From Streptomyces sp. A1136 (lineage in GTDB: Bacteria; Actinomycetota; Actinomycetes; Streptomycetales; Streptomycetaceae), in assembly GCF_004795055.1 (NCBI RefSeq), contig NZ_SSBJ01000004.1:62001-126000 (forward strand): a stretch of 64,000 nt of DNA, in the 5' to 3' direction. Both the position numbers and the translations under genes were made by a program. The notes beneath the pieces are model-generated. The model did no database searches. It was not told where the DNA came from and was given only the letters and a program-made list of their open reading frames with translations. Positions 44,147 to 52,348 of the stretch are shown piece after piece; the first letter of the stretch is position 1; each line of letters begins with the position of its first letter.

Positions 44147-44242
44147 GTCGGAGGTCACTTCCTCACGGTAACGCCAACCTGCGTGATCGAAGGGGAATCG
44201 TGTGCGCTCGGGCTGCTGTGCTTGACCGGCGTCCCGAATAAG

Positions 44243-44258
44243 ACCAAGATTTGTTGGT
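44243..44258. promoter_or_regulatory. Probable operator of the SufR-like regulator
   Basis: ACCAA-GATTTG-TTGGT is a perfect inverted repeat with a 6-bp spacer. The cyanobacterial SufR site, as I recall it, is CAAC-N6-GTTG, with the same spacing. A -35-like TTGACC at 44222-44227 and a -10-like CAAGAT at 44245-44250, 17 bp apart, place the dyad over the -10 of the DUF2231 gene, suiting repression. Confidence 0.6.
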
Positions 44259-44278
44259 GAAATAAGGAGGTGGCGACG

Positions 44279-44818
44279 ATGACCCAGCCACACCAGGCCA
44301 AGCAGCCGGTCAGCGCCGTGCTCGCCGGCCCGTACGGGCACCCCTTCCACCCGATCCTGGTGACCGTGCCGATCGGGGCCTGGGTGGGCAGCCTGGTCTT
44401 CGACATCGCCTCCCACCTGGTGGGGGACCCGGAGTTCTTGTCACGCGGGGCGATGTGGTTGATCGCCCTCGGCGTGATCGGCGCTCTGGCGGCGGCGACG
44501 GTGGGCTTCCTGGACCTGTTCGCCATCCCGACCGGTACGCGTGCGTTTCGGGTGGGCCTGACCCACATGACGCTGAACCTGCTGGTGACCGCCGCGTACC
44601 TCGGCAATTTCCTCTGGCGGCACGCCGGGGGCGGCCCTTCCGGAAGCGTTGCCGCCGGGCCGCTGGCACTCAACGCCGCCGCCTTCGTCGTACTCGGCGT
44701 CTCGGGATGGTTGGGCGGCAAGCTCGCCTACCGATATGGCGTCCGGGTCGTGGACGAGGCGACCCAGGCAGAAGGCTTCGCCCCCGCCCGCCCCGCGCCG
44801 AACCACCACACCCGCTGA
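44279..44818 (+). CDS. DUF2231 membrane protein
   Basis: A 179-residue protein with four membrane helices. YGHPFHPILVTVPIGAWVGSLVFDIASHL at about 19-47 is the DUF2231 signature, with a His pair (HPFHP) that could bind heme or metal. Further helices are WLIALGVIGALAAATVGFLDL, NLLVTAAYLGNFLW and LNAAAFVVLGVSGWLGGKL. AAGGAGG lies before ATG 44279. The family is often linked to redox functions, consistent with the divergent Fe-S-type regulator. Confidence 0.85.
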   Translation: MTQPHQAKQPVSAVLAGPYGHPFHPILVTVPIGAWVGSLVFDIASHLVGDPEFLSRGAMWLIALGVIGALAAATVGFLDLFAIPTGTRAFRVGLTHMTLNLLVTAAYLGNFLWRHAGGGPSGSVAAGPLALNAAAFVVLGVSGWLGGKLAYRYGVRVVDEATQAEGFAPARPAPNHHTR

Positions 44819-44880
44819 CGGCCACTTCCTCCCGTCCGCCACCGGCCGGTGGCAGTGGCTCTCGCCGATCTGGAGTTCCC

Positions 44881-45315
44881 ATGGACATCGCCGCACTGGT
44901 CGCCTGGGTGATCACCGCACTCGGCGGCTTCTACATGCTCGGCACCTGGCTTTCGCACGGCGGCGCCCGCGCCGGCAACAGCCACTTGCCGGTCCCCGTC
45001 ATCTTCGGCCACTTCGCGCTCGCCGCGATCGGCCTGGTCGTCTGGATCGTCTACCTCATCATCGACAAGGACGCGCTGGCCTGGACCGCCTTCATCCTGC
45101 TGGTGCCCGTCGCCCTGCTCGGCTTCGTGATGCTGGCCCGCTGGATTCCTCTCCACCGAGCCCCCGCCACCGCCGCGCCGGCAACGCGGCCGGGGGAGCA
45201 GGCCGGCCCCGCCGAGCGGCACTTCCCCGTTCCCGTGGTCGTCGCACACGGACTGTTCGCCGTCGTCACAGTGGTCCTGGTCCTCCTGTCCGCCCTGGGC
45301 GTCGGCGGCAGCTGA
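44881..45315 (+). CDS. Small integral membrane protein, unknown function
   Basis: A 144-residue protein with four hydrophobic segments (LVAWVITALGGFYMLGTWLS; PVIFGHFALAAIGLVVWIVYLII; WTAFILLVPVALLGFVMLARWI; VVVAHGLFAVVTVVLVLLSAL). HLPVPVIFGHF and HFPVPVVVAHG are near-repeats, indicating an internal duplication with two His each. No family is recognised with certainty. It follows DUF2231 after 62 bp and is probably co-transcribed with it. Confidence 0.7.
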   Translation: MDIAALVAWVITALGGFYMLGTWLSHGGARAGNSHLPVPVIFGHFALAAIGLVVWIVYLIIDKDALAWTAFILLVPVALLGFVMLARWIPLHRAPATAAPATRPGEQAGPAERHFPVPVVVAHGLFAVVTVVLVLLSALGVGGS

Positions 45316-45434
45316 CCGACCCGGCACCCACCCGGCACCCACCCCGCCCCGGCCGGGCCGGGCAGCCCGTCCGGCCGAACCGCCGGTTGCCCTCACTCAC
45401 CGAAAGCCGAAGACCCGCGCCCATAGGGAGCCCC

Positions 45435-45905
45435 ATGATCACGCGATTCCTCGACCGGCATCAGGCGTATGCCGTCGCGTCCTTCCGGATCGTCACAGGC
45501 GTGTTGTTCGCCTCGCACGGAGCGGCCTCGCTCTTCGGCGTCCTCGGTGGTGCGCACGGCGGCGGCACGATCGCGTTCGGCTCGTGGCCCGGCTGGTACG
45601 CCGCCGTCATCCAACTGGTCGCCGGCACCTTGATCGTCCTCGGCCTGGGTACCCGGGCAGCCGCCCTGCTCGCGTCCGGCTCGATGGCGTACGCGTACTT
45701 CACCGTCCACCAGCCCCGCGCCGTGTGGCCCTTGCAGAACGGCGGCGAACCGTCCGCGATGTTCTGCTGGGTCTTCCTGCTCCTGGTGTTCACCGGCCCA
45801 GGCGCACTGGCCCTGGACCGGTCGCTCGCTTTCCTCGCGTCCCCCGCCTCGGGGCGCCGACGCCCGGACGAACTCGCTCAGTCCAGGTCGTATGTGAAGG
45901 TGTAG
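45435..45905 (+). CDS. DoxX family membrane protein
   Basis: A 156-residue four-helix protein. ASFRIVTGVLFASHGAASLFG, WYAAVIQLVAGTLIVLGLGTRAAALLASG and MFCWVFLLLVFTGPGALALDR match DoxX. The family includes the small subunit of archaeal thiosulfate:quinone oxidoreductase and the actinobacterial SodA-linked MRC membrane complex component. AGGGAG lies five bases before ATG 45435. Its last 28 bp overlap the convergent DUF3224 gene. Confidence 0.85.
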   Translation: MITRFLDRHQAYAVASFRIVTGVLFASHGAASLFGVLGGAHGGGTIAFGSWPGWYAAVIQLVAGTLIVLGLGTRAAALLASGSMAYAYFTVHQPRAVWPLQNGGEPSAMFCWVFLLLVFTGPGALALDRSLAFLASPASGRRRPDELAQSRSYVKV

Positions 45906-46288
45906 GGGACGGACGGCTCGCCGTGCCGGGCGAGGAAACCGCCGGTGCCGCGCAGGCCGGTCAGTTCGCCCGTGCCGGAGCCGGGCACGACTTCGAAAGA
46001 GCAGTGGGTCGTGCCGTCCTGTTCGAACGTGCCGCGTTCCTCCAGCGCGAAGGTGCCCGTACGGCCGTCGAGGGTTCCGGTGAACAGCTCCAGGCCGGTG
46101 TAGGAGCCGGTGTTCGCCGTGCTGTAGACGATGGTGTACGCGCAGCGGGTGCCGGCGGCCTCGATGCCGCCGGAGAAGGTGTTCGCGACCGAGGCCTGTG
46201 CCAGCCGAGGCAGCGTGTCGGCGGGGCCGGCGGGGCGCTCCTCCCAGTCGGCGGCGGTGAAGTGGCCGGTGGCGGTGCGGGTGGGCAT
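45878..46288 (-). CDS. DUF3224 family protein
   Basis: A 136-residue beta-barrel-type protein. TATGHFTAADWEE, ANTFSGGIEAAGTRCAYTIVYS, SYTGLELFTGTLDGRTGTFALEERGTF and VVPGSGTGELTGLRGTGGF are characteristic of DUF3224. No function is known. AAGGACC lies before ATG 46288. It is divergent from the WYL regulator across a 103-bp gap holding a 43-bp inverted repeat, so it is the likely target of that regulator. Confidence 0.88.
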   Translation of the reverse strand: MPTRTATGHFTAADWEERPAGPADTLPRLAQASVANTFSGGIEAAGTRCAYTIVYSTANTGSYTGLELFTGTLDGRTGTFALEERGTFEQDGTTHCSFEVVPGSGTGELTGLRGTGGFLARHGEPSVPYTFTYDLD

Positions 46289-46339
46289 GGTGGTCCTTTC
46301 GACGGGCCGCGCGGGCTTCGGCCCCGCGCTTCGACCAGC

Positions 46340-46382
46340 CTGGATGCCGTACCTGACATCCTCTGTCAGGTACGGCATCCAG
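46340..46382. promoter_or_regulatory. Operator: perfect 19-bp inverted repeat between DUF3224 and WYL genes
   Basis: CTGGATGCCGTACCTGACA, centre TCCTC, TGTCAGGTACGGCATCCAG: 19 of 19 positions match. It ends nine bases before the WYL regulator's ATG (46392) and lies 52 bp upstream of the DUF3224 ATG, covering the shared promoter region. The size and position fit binding of a WYL/YafY-type regulator dimer. RNA from it could also form a hairpin, but between divergent genes that is less likely. Confidence 0.85.
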
Positions 46383-46391
46383 AATGGGCGC

Positions 46392-47390
46392 ATGCGCGCC
46401 GACCGACTTCTCTCCCTGCTCCTGCTGCTCCAGAACCGCGGCCGGATGACCGCCCCGGAGCTGGCCGCGGAGTTGGAGGTGTCCGTCCGTACGGTGTACC
46501 GGGACATCGAGGCGCTCGGCGCGTCCGGTGTCCCCGTGTGCGGTGACCGGGGGCCCGCGGGCGGGTACCGGCTGGTGGACGGCTACCGCACGCGGCTTAC
46601 CGGTCTCACCGACGCCGAGGCGGCTTCGCTGTTCCTGGCCGGGGCGCCGGGGCCGGCGCGGGAGCTGGGGCTGGGCGCCGTGCTGGCCACGGCCCAACTG
46701 AAGCTCCAAGCCGCGCTGCCGGCCGAACTGGCGGACCGCGCCCGGCTCGTGCAGGACCGCTTCCACCTGGACGCCCCGGCTTGGTTCCGTGACGCCGACC
46801 CCGTGCCCCACCTGGCGGCGGTCGCACAGGCGGTGTGGGAGCAGCAGGTGGTGCGGGTGGAGTACCGGCGCTGGTCGGGGGAGTTGCGGCAGCGGGACCT
46901 GCACCCGCTCGGCATCGTCCTCAAGGGCGGCATCTGGTACATGGTGGCGGGACCCGCGGAGGGGGGCGTACGGACCTACCGTGTGTCGCGGCTGGCGGCC
47001 GTGCGGGAGACCGGGGAGCGCTTCGAGCGGCCGGTCGGCTTCGGGCTCGCGGCCCACTGGGAGGAGTCATCCCGGCGCCTGGAGACCGCGCTTGTGCAAG
47101 GGGTGGCGCGGCTGCGGCTCTCGCCGCGCGCGCAGCGGCTGCTGCCCATGCGGTTCGGAGCCGCGGGGACGCGGGCCCTGGAGGGTGCCGGGCCCCCGGA
47201 CGCGGACGGCTGGGTGGAGGCGGAGCTGCCGGTGGAGTCACCGGCCGTCGCGGTGGGGGATCTGCTCCGGTTGGGGGCGGAGGCGGAGGTCCTCGGTCCG
47301 CCACACCTGCGGGCAGCGGTGGCCCGAGCCGTGGCCGCGCTGGCGGGTAGGTATGCGCGGGCGGTCGATGAGGCGGTGAACGGGGGCTGA
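46392..47390 (+). CDS. WYL-domain (YafY/DeoR-like) transcriptional regulator
   Basis: A 332-residue regulator. The N-terminal HTH_11 domain is RADRLLSLLLLLQNRGRMTA, SVRTVYRDIEALGASGVPV, with the usual GGYRLVDGYRTRLTGLTDAEA connector. The WYL domain lies at about 140-205 (VWEQQVVRVEYRRWSGELRQRDLHPLGIVLKGGIWYMVA, with WYM in place of WYL), then a WCX C-terminal extension. WYL domains sense nucleotides or nucleic acids in some systems; the ligand here is unknown. It probably binds the 43-bp inverted repeat just upstream. Confidence 0.92.
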   Translation: MRADRLLSLLLLLQNRGRMTAPELAAELEVSVRTVYRDIEALGASGVPVCGDRGPAGGYRLVDGYRTRLTGLTDAEAASLFLAGAPGPARELGLGAVLATAQLKLQAALPAELADRARLVQDRFHLDAPAWFRDADPVPHLAAVAQAVWEQQVVRVEYRRWSGELRQRDLHPLGIVLKGGIWYMVAGPAEGGVRTYRVSRLAAVRETGERFERPVGFGLAAHWEESSRRLETALVQGVARLRLSPRAQRLLPMRFGAAGTRALEGAGPPDADGWVEAELPVESPAVAVGDLLRLGAEAEVLGPPHLRAAVARAVAALAGRYARAVDEAVNGG

Positions 47391-47735
47391 ACGAAGCCAT
47401 TGCCGTCCGGGCGGCAACCTGCACGGGCGTTCCCCCACAGCGGCTGCCCGAGGGACGGCCCCGCACCGCGCCGGTCCGCTCCCGACCGGACCGGACCGGA
47501 CCGCTACCGGTACCCGTGCCCCGCTGTTTCGGTTGAGCGCCACGCCGAGCGACCGGGCGCCGATGGCCGGGCCTGCTGATCGTTCGCCGAGCGGCGGGTA
47601 GGACATGCGTTCCCGCCCGTCACTCGATGCGGTAATGCCCGTAACGCGGACGAGCCGCGCGGTCATGCTGGGATCGGCGCATGGCTCCGACCCGTGTGTG
47701 CCGTACGTGTCCGACAGCGAAGGGGACGCCACGAC
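47391..47735. other. 345-bp intergenic region before the prenyl synthase module
   Basis: No gene is seen. A short GACCG tandem repeat, four copies, lies at 47484-47503. No clear -35/-10 pair could be assigned, although the promoter for the 47736-50333 unit should be here. Confidence 0.35.
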
Positions 47736-48050
47736 ATGACATCCGCGCACGGCAGTCGGGGCTTGGACGAGCAGGCGGTACTGCTCGTGGCCGGGCTGGC
47801 GGACCTGGCCGTCACGACGATCGGCTCGGCCGTGGGAACGCTGCAGGGGCTGGTTCGCCGCGCCGACGGGCCCGACATCGCACGTGACGCCCAGCGGGAC
47901 CTGATGGCTCGCGGCCGCATCGCCCTCGACCGGTACGCCGCCGCACCCGCCGCCCACCTGGAGGTGCTGGCCCGGCACGCACTGGCGGCCCAGCACAGCA
48001 TGGCCCAGCACACCACGGCCCCGGGGACGGCACCCGGTGACGATGCCTGA
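47736..48050 (+). CDS. Small helical protein coupled to the prenyl synthase
   Basis: A 104-residue protein, not recognised. It is Ala-rich and predicted helical (EQAVLLVAGLADLAVTTIGSAVGTLQGLV; LMARGRIALDRYAA; HLEVLARHALAAQHSMAQ), with His in the second half. Its stop overlaps the start region of the prenyl synthase gene, so the two are translationally coupled and may interact. No start-site problem: ATG 47736 is the first Met of the conserved-looking part. Confidence 0.6.
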   Translation: MTSAHGSRGLDEQAVLLVAGLADLAVTTIGSAVGTLQGLVRRADGPDIARDAQRDLMARGRIALDRYAAAPAAHLEVLARHALAAQHSMAQHTTAPGTAPGDDA

Positions 48051-49095
48051 GCGTTGGGTCCCTTCCGCGTTCAAGGACCGCATCGACACCGTCCTGACCG
48101 AGTTCCTCGCGGCGGAGGCCGAGCAACTCCTCGCGATCGACGACGCACTGAGGCCGGTGGCCGCGCAGCTCCAGGCGGCGGCCGGCCAGGGCAAACGACT
48201 GCGCGCGTCGTTCTGCTACTGGGGATGGCGTGCGACCGGCCAGCCCGACAGCGACGCCCTGGTGCGCGCGGCGGCCTCCATGGAACTGGTCCACGCCGCC
48301 GCGATGGTGCACGACGACCTCATCGACGACAGCCCCCTGCGCCACGGCCGGCCCACTGCCCACGTCGCGCTGCGAGCAGCCGTCGCCGGCCGCCCCCGGG
48401 GCCATGCCGGCGCCCGCTCTCTCGCCATGCTGATGGGTGATCATCTGATGGCCCTGGCGGGGCAGCTGTTCGCCACCAGCGGCTTGCCCGCCGCCTTCCT
48501 CGCCCGCGCGCGACCGATGTGGGCTGACCTGGCGCGGGACCTGATCGCGGGCGAGTGTCTGGAAATCCTCAGCACCGGCGCGCGGCCGGACCCGCAGATG
48601 TCGCTGAAGGTCGTGCGCTACAAGACCGCGAAGTACACCGTCGAACAACCCCTGCTGATCGGCGGCCTGCTCGCGGGCGCCACCCCTCGGCTCCGGAACG
48701 GCCTGTCCGCGTACGGGATACCGCTCGGCGAGGCGTTCCAGCTCCGCGACGACCTGTTGGGCCTGTTCGGCGAGCCCGGCCGTACGGGGAAAGCGAGCCT
48801 GGATGACATCAGCGGACAGCGCCCCACCGCCCTGCTGGCCACGGCTTGGCAGGCCGCACTGCCCGCCCAGCGCGAGTACCTCGCGGGCGTGTTGGGCCGC
48901 CAAGACCTCACCGAGGAGCACCTGCACGACGTGCGCGCACTGATGGTGGCGCTCAAGGCTCCCGAACAGGTGGAAGGCATGATCACGTCCCGTGTGCGGG
49001 AAGCCGTCGACTGCCTGGACGCGCTCGCCCTGCCGCACCCCGCCCGGAGAGCGCTGACCGACCTCGCCGGCTTGGCCACCGACCGCCACCACTGA
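48037..49095 (+). CDS. Trans-prenyl diphosphate synthase (polyprenyl synthetase family)
   Basis: A 352-residue isoprenyl synthase. It has QGKRLRASFCYWG (substrate Lys/Arg), the first Asp-rich motif HDDLIDDS (Asp93, Asp94, Asp97), DSPLRHGRPT, RYKTAKYTVEQPLLIGG, and the second motif FQLRDDLLGLFGEPGRTGK, with Gly in place of the last Asp. It condenses IPP with allylic diphosphates, most likely to a C15-C20 chain; length cannot be read with confidence. The start is GTG 48037 with GGGGACGG six bases upstream, or ATG 48043; both lie inside the preceding gene. It is followed 59 bp later by an MpaB-type oxygenase. Confidence 0.88.
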   Translation: MTMPERWVPSAFKDRIDTVLTEFLAAEAEQLLAIDDALRPVAAQLQAAAGQGKRLRASFCYWGWRATGQPDSDALVRAAASMELVHAAAMVHDDLIDDSPLRHGRPTAHVALRAAVAGRPRGHAGARSLAMLMGDHLMALAGQLFATSGLPAAFLARARPMWADLARDLIAGECLEILSTGARPDPQMSLKVVRYKTAKYTVEQPLLIGGLLAGATPRLRNGLSAYGIPLGEAFQLRDDLLGLFGEPGRTGKASLDDISGQRPTALLATAWQAALPAQREYLAGVLGRQDLTEEHLHDVRALMVALKAPEQVEGMITSRVREAVDCLDALALPHPARRALTDLAGLATDRHH

Positions 49096-49154
49096 CCGGC
49101 TTCCCCGACGACTCTCCGTCGCGGCCGTGCGGCTCACCGAGAAGGATCGCTGCC

Positions 49155-50333
49155 ATGACCCACACCGATGCCTCCATGGACGCCCTGCGCCGGACCGGGG
49201 ACGAACTCGCCGACGCCGTCGTCTCCACACTGTTCGAGCGCGGTGAGGTGGGTACCTTCAACACCTTGATGCGTCACGTGTCCACCGCCGGCTCCCCCCT
49301 GCCGGACGGCTTGCCCGATGTCGCCCGCGAATACCTTCGGGCCACCAGCGTGCCGCCGCCCTGGGTCGACTGGGCGGAGATGGAGAAGGCCCGGCTGTTC
49401 TTCATCGACAACAACGTGCATATCTCCACTGCGCTGTCCTTCGCCTCCATGCCCGCCTGCTACGTCGTCCCCCATGTGGCGAAGCTGCTGTCGGCCACGC
49501 ACGGGCTGGACTATCCGTCGAAGCGGATGGCCGAGACGGGCCAGTTCACCGTCTACCTCATGCAACCCGATGCCTTCGAGGCGGGCAGCCGTTTCATCCC
49601 CGCCGCGCAGAAGGTGCGCCTGCTGCACGCTTCCATCCGGCACCACCTCAAACGCGAGGGCCGTTGGGACGTCGGGACGCTGGGGGTGCCGATCTGCCAG
49701 GAGGACATGATCGGCGGGCAGATGTTCTTCTCGCTGCTCGTCCTGGACAGCCTGCACCGCCTCGGCATCCACATGAGTGTCGAAGGGGCGCAGGCGTACT
49801 TCTACGCCTGGCGCCTGGTCGGCGCGATGCTGGGCGTCGACCAGGACGCCGTCCCGAAGTCCCTCGAAGAGGCACGGCAGTTCCTCGATCTCTACATGAT
49901 CCGCCACATGGGACCGTCCGCGGAGGGCGCCGCCCTGACCCGGCAGTTGATCGACCTCTACGAGGAGGTCGTCCCCGGTACCTTCTTCGATCCCATCGTC
50001 TCCGCGCTGATCCGCTACCTGATCGGCGACACCTGCGCGGACTGGCTCCAGGTCCCCCGCACCGCCTGGGACACCGTGGTCAAAGTCGTCCCCAGCCTGC
50101 TCGGCGTCCTGGAAAGCATCGAGGACCGCTCACCCCTGGGCGCCTGGGCCCTGGACCGTCTCGGCCACCTCACCACCATCCTCGAACTGTCCTCCCTCAC
50201 CCGCGGTCGCGTCATGCACTACGCCATCCCCGAACAGCTTAAGAAGGACTTCGGCGTCCCCGCCGCCGTGCCCCACAACCACCGCTGGGCACCCCCCGCG
50301 CCCACGGTAGGAACGGCTCCCACCTCTCCCTGA
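49155..50333 (+). CDS. MpaB/DUF2236-family oxygenase
   Basis: A 392-residue protein. FFIDNNVHISTALSFASMPA, HVAKLLSATHGLDYPSKRMAETGQFTVY, RLLHASIRHHLKREGRWD, PICQEDMIGGQMFFSLLVLDSL and FYAWRLVGAMLGVD match the DUF2236 fold of the MpaB family, which includes the heme rubber oxygenase Lcp that cleaves polyisoprene. The HASIRHHLK segment is a plausible heme-ligand region. AAGGA lies before ATG 49155. Sitting directly after a prenyl diphosphate synthase, it may oxidise an isoprenoid product; this is inference. Confidence 0.83.
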   Translation: MTHTDASMDALRRTGDELADAVVSTLFERGEVGTFNTLMRHVSTAGSPLPDGLPDVAREYLRATSVPPPWVDWAEMEKARLFFIDNNVHISTALSFASMPACYVVPHVAKLLSATHGLDYPSKRMAETGQFTVYLMQPDAFEAGSRFIPAAQKVRLLHASIRHHLKREGRWDVGTLGVPICQEDMIGGQMFFSLLVLDSLHRLGIHMSVEGAQAYFYAWRLVGAMLGVDQDAVPKSLEEARQFLDLYMIRHMGPSAEGAALTRQLIDLYEEVVPGTFFDPIVSALIRYLIGDTCADWLQVPRTAWDTVVKVVPSLLGVLESIEDRSPLGAWALDRLGHLTTILELSSLTRGRVMHYAIPEQLKKDFGVPAAVPHNHRWAPPAPTVGTAPTSP

Positions 50334-50439
50334 CGGACGCACCCTGCCTGCCGGCTGTCGGACAGGTCCGATCCGCTACGGGACCAGAGATCACACCGTT
50401 CGGGCCGCATGTCCGGCTGACACTCGCTAAGTTGGTCGC

Positions 50440-50790
50440 ATGTCTTCTGCCCTTGTCGTCGGTTACGACCCGAATGCCATACGCGGCGTCGACGGAGAGG
50501 CGCTTCGTGTGGCGCTCGATGCGGAGCTGGCCCGGTTCGGTGAGCATGGAATCGACGCGGCCATGTCGCTGATCGTGTTCGACGAATCGGCCGAGGCGAC
50601 CCTCGTCGCATCGCTGACCGAGAAGCCATGGGATGTCGTGGTCGTCGGCGGTGGGATCCGCAAGACCGAGCCGCTGCTTCCGCTCTTCGAGCAGGTCGTG
50701 AACCTGATCCGCCGCCATGCGCCGCAAGCCGCCATCGCGTTCAACACCAGTGGAGGCGACAGCGTCGAGGCAGCACAGCGGTGGCTCTGA
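50440..50790 (+). CDS. Conserved-looking hypothetical protein
   Basis: A 116-residue protein, not recognised as a named family. LVVGYDPNAIRGVDGEALRVALDAEL, DVVVVGGGIRKTEPLLPLFEQVVNLI and AIAFNTSGGDSVEAAQRWL suggest a Rossmann-like alpha/beta fold with Gly-rich turns. It has no signal or membrane helix. ATG 50440 lacks a clear ribosome site but follows promoter-like spacing after the MpaB stop (50333). Confidence 0.65.
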   Translation: MSSALVVGYDPNAIRGVDGEALRVALDAELARFGEHGIDAAMSLIVFDESAEATLVASLTEKPWDVVVVGGGIRKTEPLLPLFEQVVNLIRRHAPQAAIAFNTSGGDSVEAAQRWL

Positions 50791-51254
50791 ATCCCAAGCG
50801 ATCGAAAACGTACCGCGTCTTGGTCAGGGACGCCCCGTAGCCGGGGCGCGCGGAGTAGTCCTGAGGCCGGCGGCAGCGCCCTGTGGAACGGCGTCCCGCG
50901 TGACCCGGACCTACGCGTCTGTGGTCCGCGGACCGGCGTCGGTGATCGGTGGCTCGGGGATGTTGGCCGGTGCCGTGGGCGGTCTGCTTTGGGACGGACT
51001 GACCACCGTGGTCGTCTCCCGCAGGCCGCCCGGCCCGAACGCGTTCGGAATGGTTGTCGAGGTCCTGGGAAGCGCCGCCGTAGCCCCCACGCAACCACTG
51101 GCCTCGACCACCGGCCGTAGGCGTGATCGTCGTCATGACGGGGGCCGAAGAGCCGGACAGCGCCGGCGCCCCGCGGGAGCCGATGAGAACCGGAAGAGTT
51201 CGAACGCATGGGCGGCGCATTGGAGGGCAGTCGGCCGTTCGGAGGTGGATGACA
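50791..51254. other. 460-bp intergenic region
   Basis: No convincing gene on either strand. It separates the hypothetical protein from the small DUF5670-like gene and should contain the latter's promoter. I could not assign a stress-sigma-factor promoter with confidence. Confidence 0.35.
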
Positions 51255-51416
51255 ATGGTTCCCTTGCTTCTGGTTCTTCTGCTCGCACTGCTCCTGTTCG
51301 GCGCGGGATTCGCGATCAAGATCCTGTGGTGGGTCGCGATCGCCGTCCTCGTGCTGTGGCTGATCGGATTCGTCGCCCGGCCGGCGGGTGGCGGTGGACG
51401 CTGGTACCGCTGGTAG
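51255..51416 (+). CDS. Small hydrophobic DUF5670 / Lmo0937-like protein
   Basis: A 53-residue protein: two hydrophobic helices (PLLLVLLLALLLFGAGFA and LWWVAIAVLVLWLIGFVA) and the end GGGGRWYRW. The pattern matches DUF5670-type short membrane proteins often found in stress contexts. I chose ATG 51255 because GGAGG at 51241-51245 is nine bases upstream; ATG 51249 is too close. It is followed by a strong terminator. Confidence 0.75.
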   Translation: MVPLLLVLLLALLLFGAGFAIKILWWVAIAVLVLWLIGFVARPAGGGGRWYRW

Positions 51417-51440
51417 TCCGCAGCGGCCCGGCCTTCCGTA

Positions 51441-51486
51441 AGCCGTGTGGGGTCCTGCCTTCCCGGAGGCCGGACCCCACACGGCT
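51441..51486 (+). terminator. Hairpin terminator with perfect 15-bp stem
   Basis: AGCCGTGTGGGGTCC (51441-51455), a 16-base loop, GGACCCCACACGGCT (51472-51486). It lies 24 bp after the DUF5670 stop and separates that gene from the twelve-gene cluster starting at 51682. Confidence 0.88.
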
Positions 51487-51681
51487 GTCCTGACCTGGAC
51501 CTCGGCGTCCGGAGGAAAGGCGTAGGGCCGGGCGGCCGGGAAGCGTGCGTCGTCGTGCCAACCACGGTGCGCGGACGGACAAGTCGGCCGGCGGGACGGT
51601 CATAGGTTCGAGGAGTGCCGAGCCGCGTGGGACGCGGCAGGCGGCGCTCACTTCCGACCGTTCCGAGAGGACACCCCCCAA

Positions 51682-52344
51682 ATGTTCGACACCAGCACGG
51701 TGCACGCTGCCCCGAGCGGGGACCTGCTCACGCCCGACAACTCCGTGATGCTGTTCGTGGATCACCAGCCGCAGATGTTCTTCGGCACCGGCAGCGGCGA
51801 CCGCGCCGCGATCGTCAACAGCACGGTCGGCCTCGCCAAGGCGGCCCGCGCGTTCGACGTGCCGGTCGTCCTCACCACGGTCGCCGCGGAGTCCTTCTCC
51901 GGACCCCTGTTGCCGCAGCTCGCCGACGTGTTCCCGAAGCACGAGGTGCTGGACCGTACGACGATGAACGCCTGGGAGGACGAGGCGGTCGTGGAGGCGG
52001 TCAAGGCGACCGGCCGCAAGAAGATCATCCTGTCCGGCCTGTGGACCGAAGTCTGCCTGGTGCTCCCCGCGTTGTCCGCCCTTGACCAGGGCTACGAGGT
52101 CTACGTCGTCTCCGACGCCTCCGGCGGCGTCAGCCCCGCCGCGCACGAGCACGCCCTCCAGCGCATGCTGGCCGCCGGCGCCGTACCGGTCACCTGGGTC
52201 CAGGTGTTGCTCGAACTCCAGCGCGACTGGGCGCGCCAGGAGACGTACGGGGCCGTAATGGAGATCGTCAAGGCCCACGCCGGCGCCTACGGTCTGGGCG
52301 TCGTGTACGCGCAGGCCGTCATCGGCGCGCACGCGGCCGGCTGA
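51682..52344 (+). CDS. Isochorismatase-family (YcaC-like) hydrolase
   Basis: A 220-residue cysteine hydrolase. The triad fits the family: Asp27 in LFVDHQ, Lys113/114 in GRKKIILSG, and Cys125 in LWTEVCL. VVSDASGGVSPAAHEHALQRMLAAG is the typical C-terminal block. Family members hydrolyse amides or vinyl ethers; YcaC-like members have no settled substrate. GAGAGGAC precedes ATG 51682. It is the first gene of the plus-strand cluster, with the DoxX gene four bases downstream. Confidence 0.88.
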   Translation: MFDTSTVHAAPSGDLLTPDNSVMLFVDHQPQMFFGTGSGDRAAIVNSTVGLAKAARAFDVPVVLTTVAAESFSGPLLPQLADVFPKHEVLDRTTMNAWEDEAVVEAVKATGRKKIILSGLWTEVCLVLPALSALDQGYEVYVVSDASGGVSPAAHEHALQRMLAAGAVPVTWVQVLLELQRDWARQETYGAVMEIVKAHAGAYGLGVVYAQAVIGAHAAG

Positions 52345-52348
52345 CCTC

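Noticed and set aside
48037..49095. Encapsulin cargo prenyltransferase
   Set aside because: Family 2 encapsulin cargo enzymes have a long disordered N-terminus and lie beside an encapsulin shell gene; neither is present.
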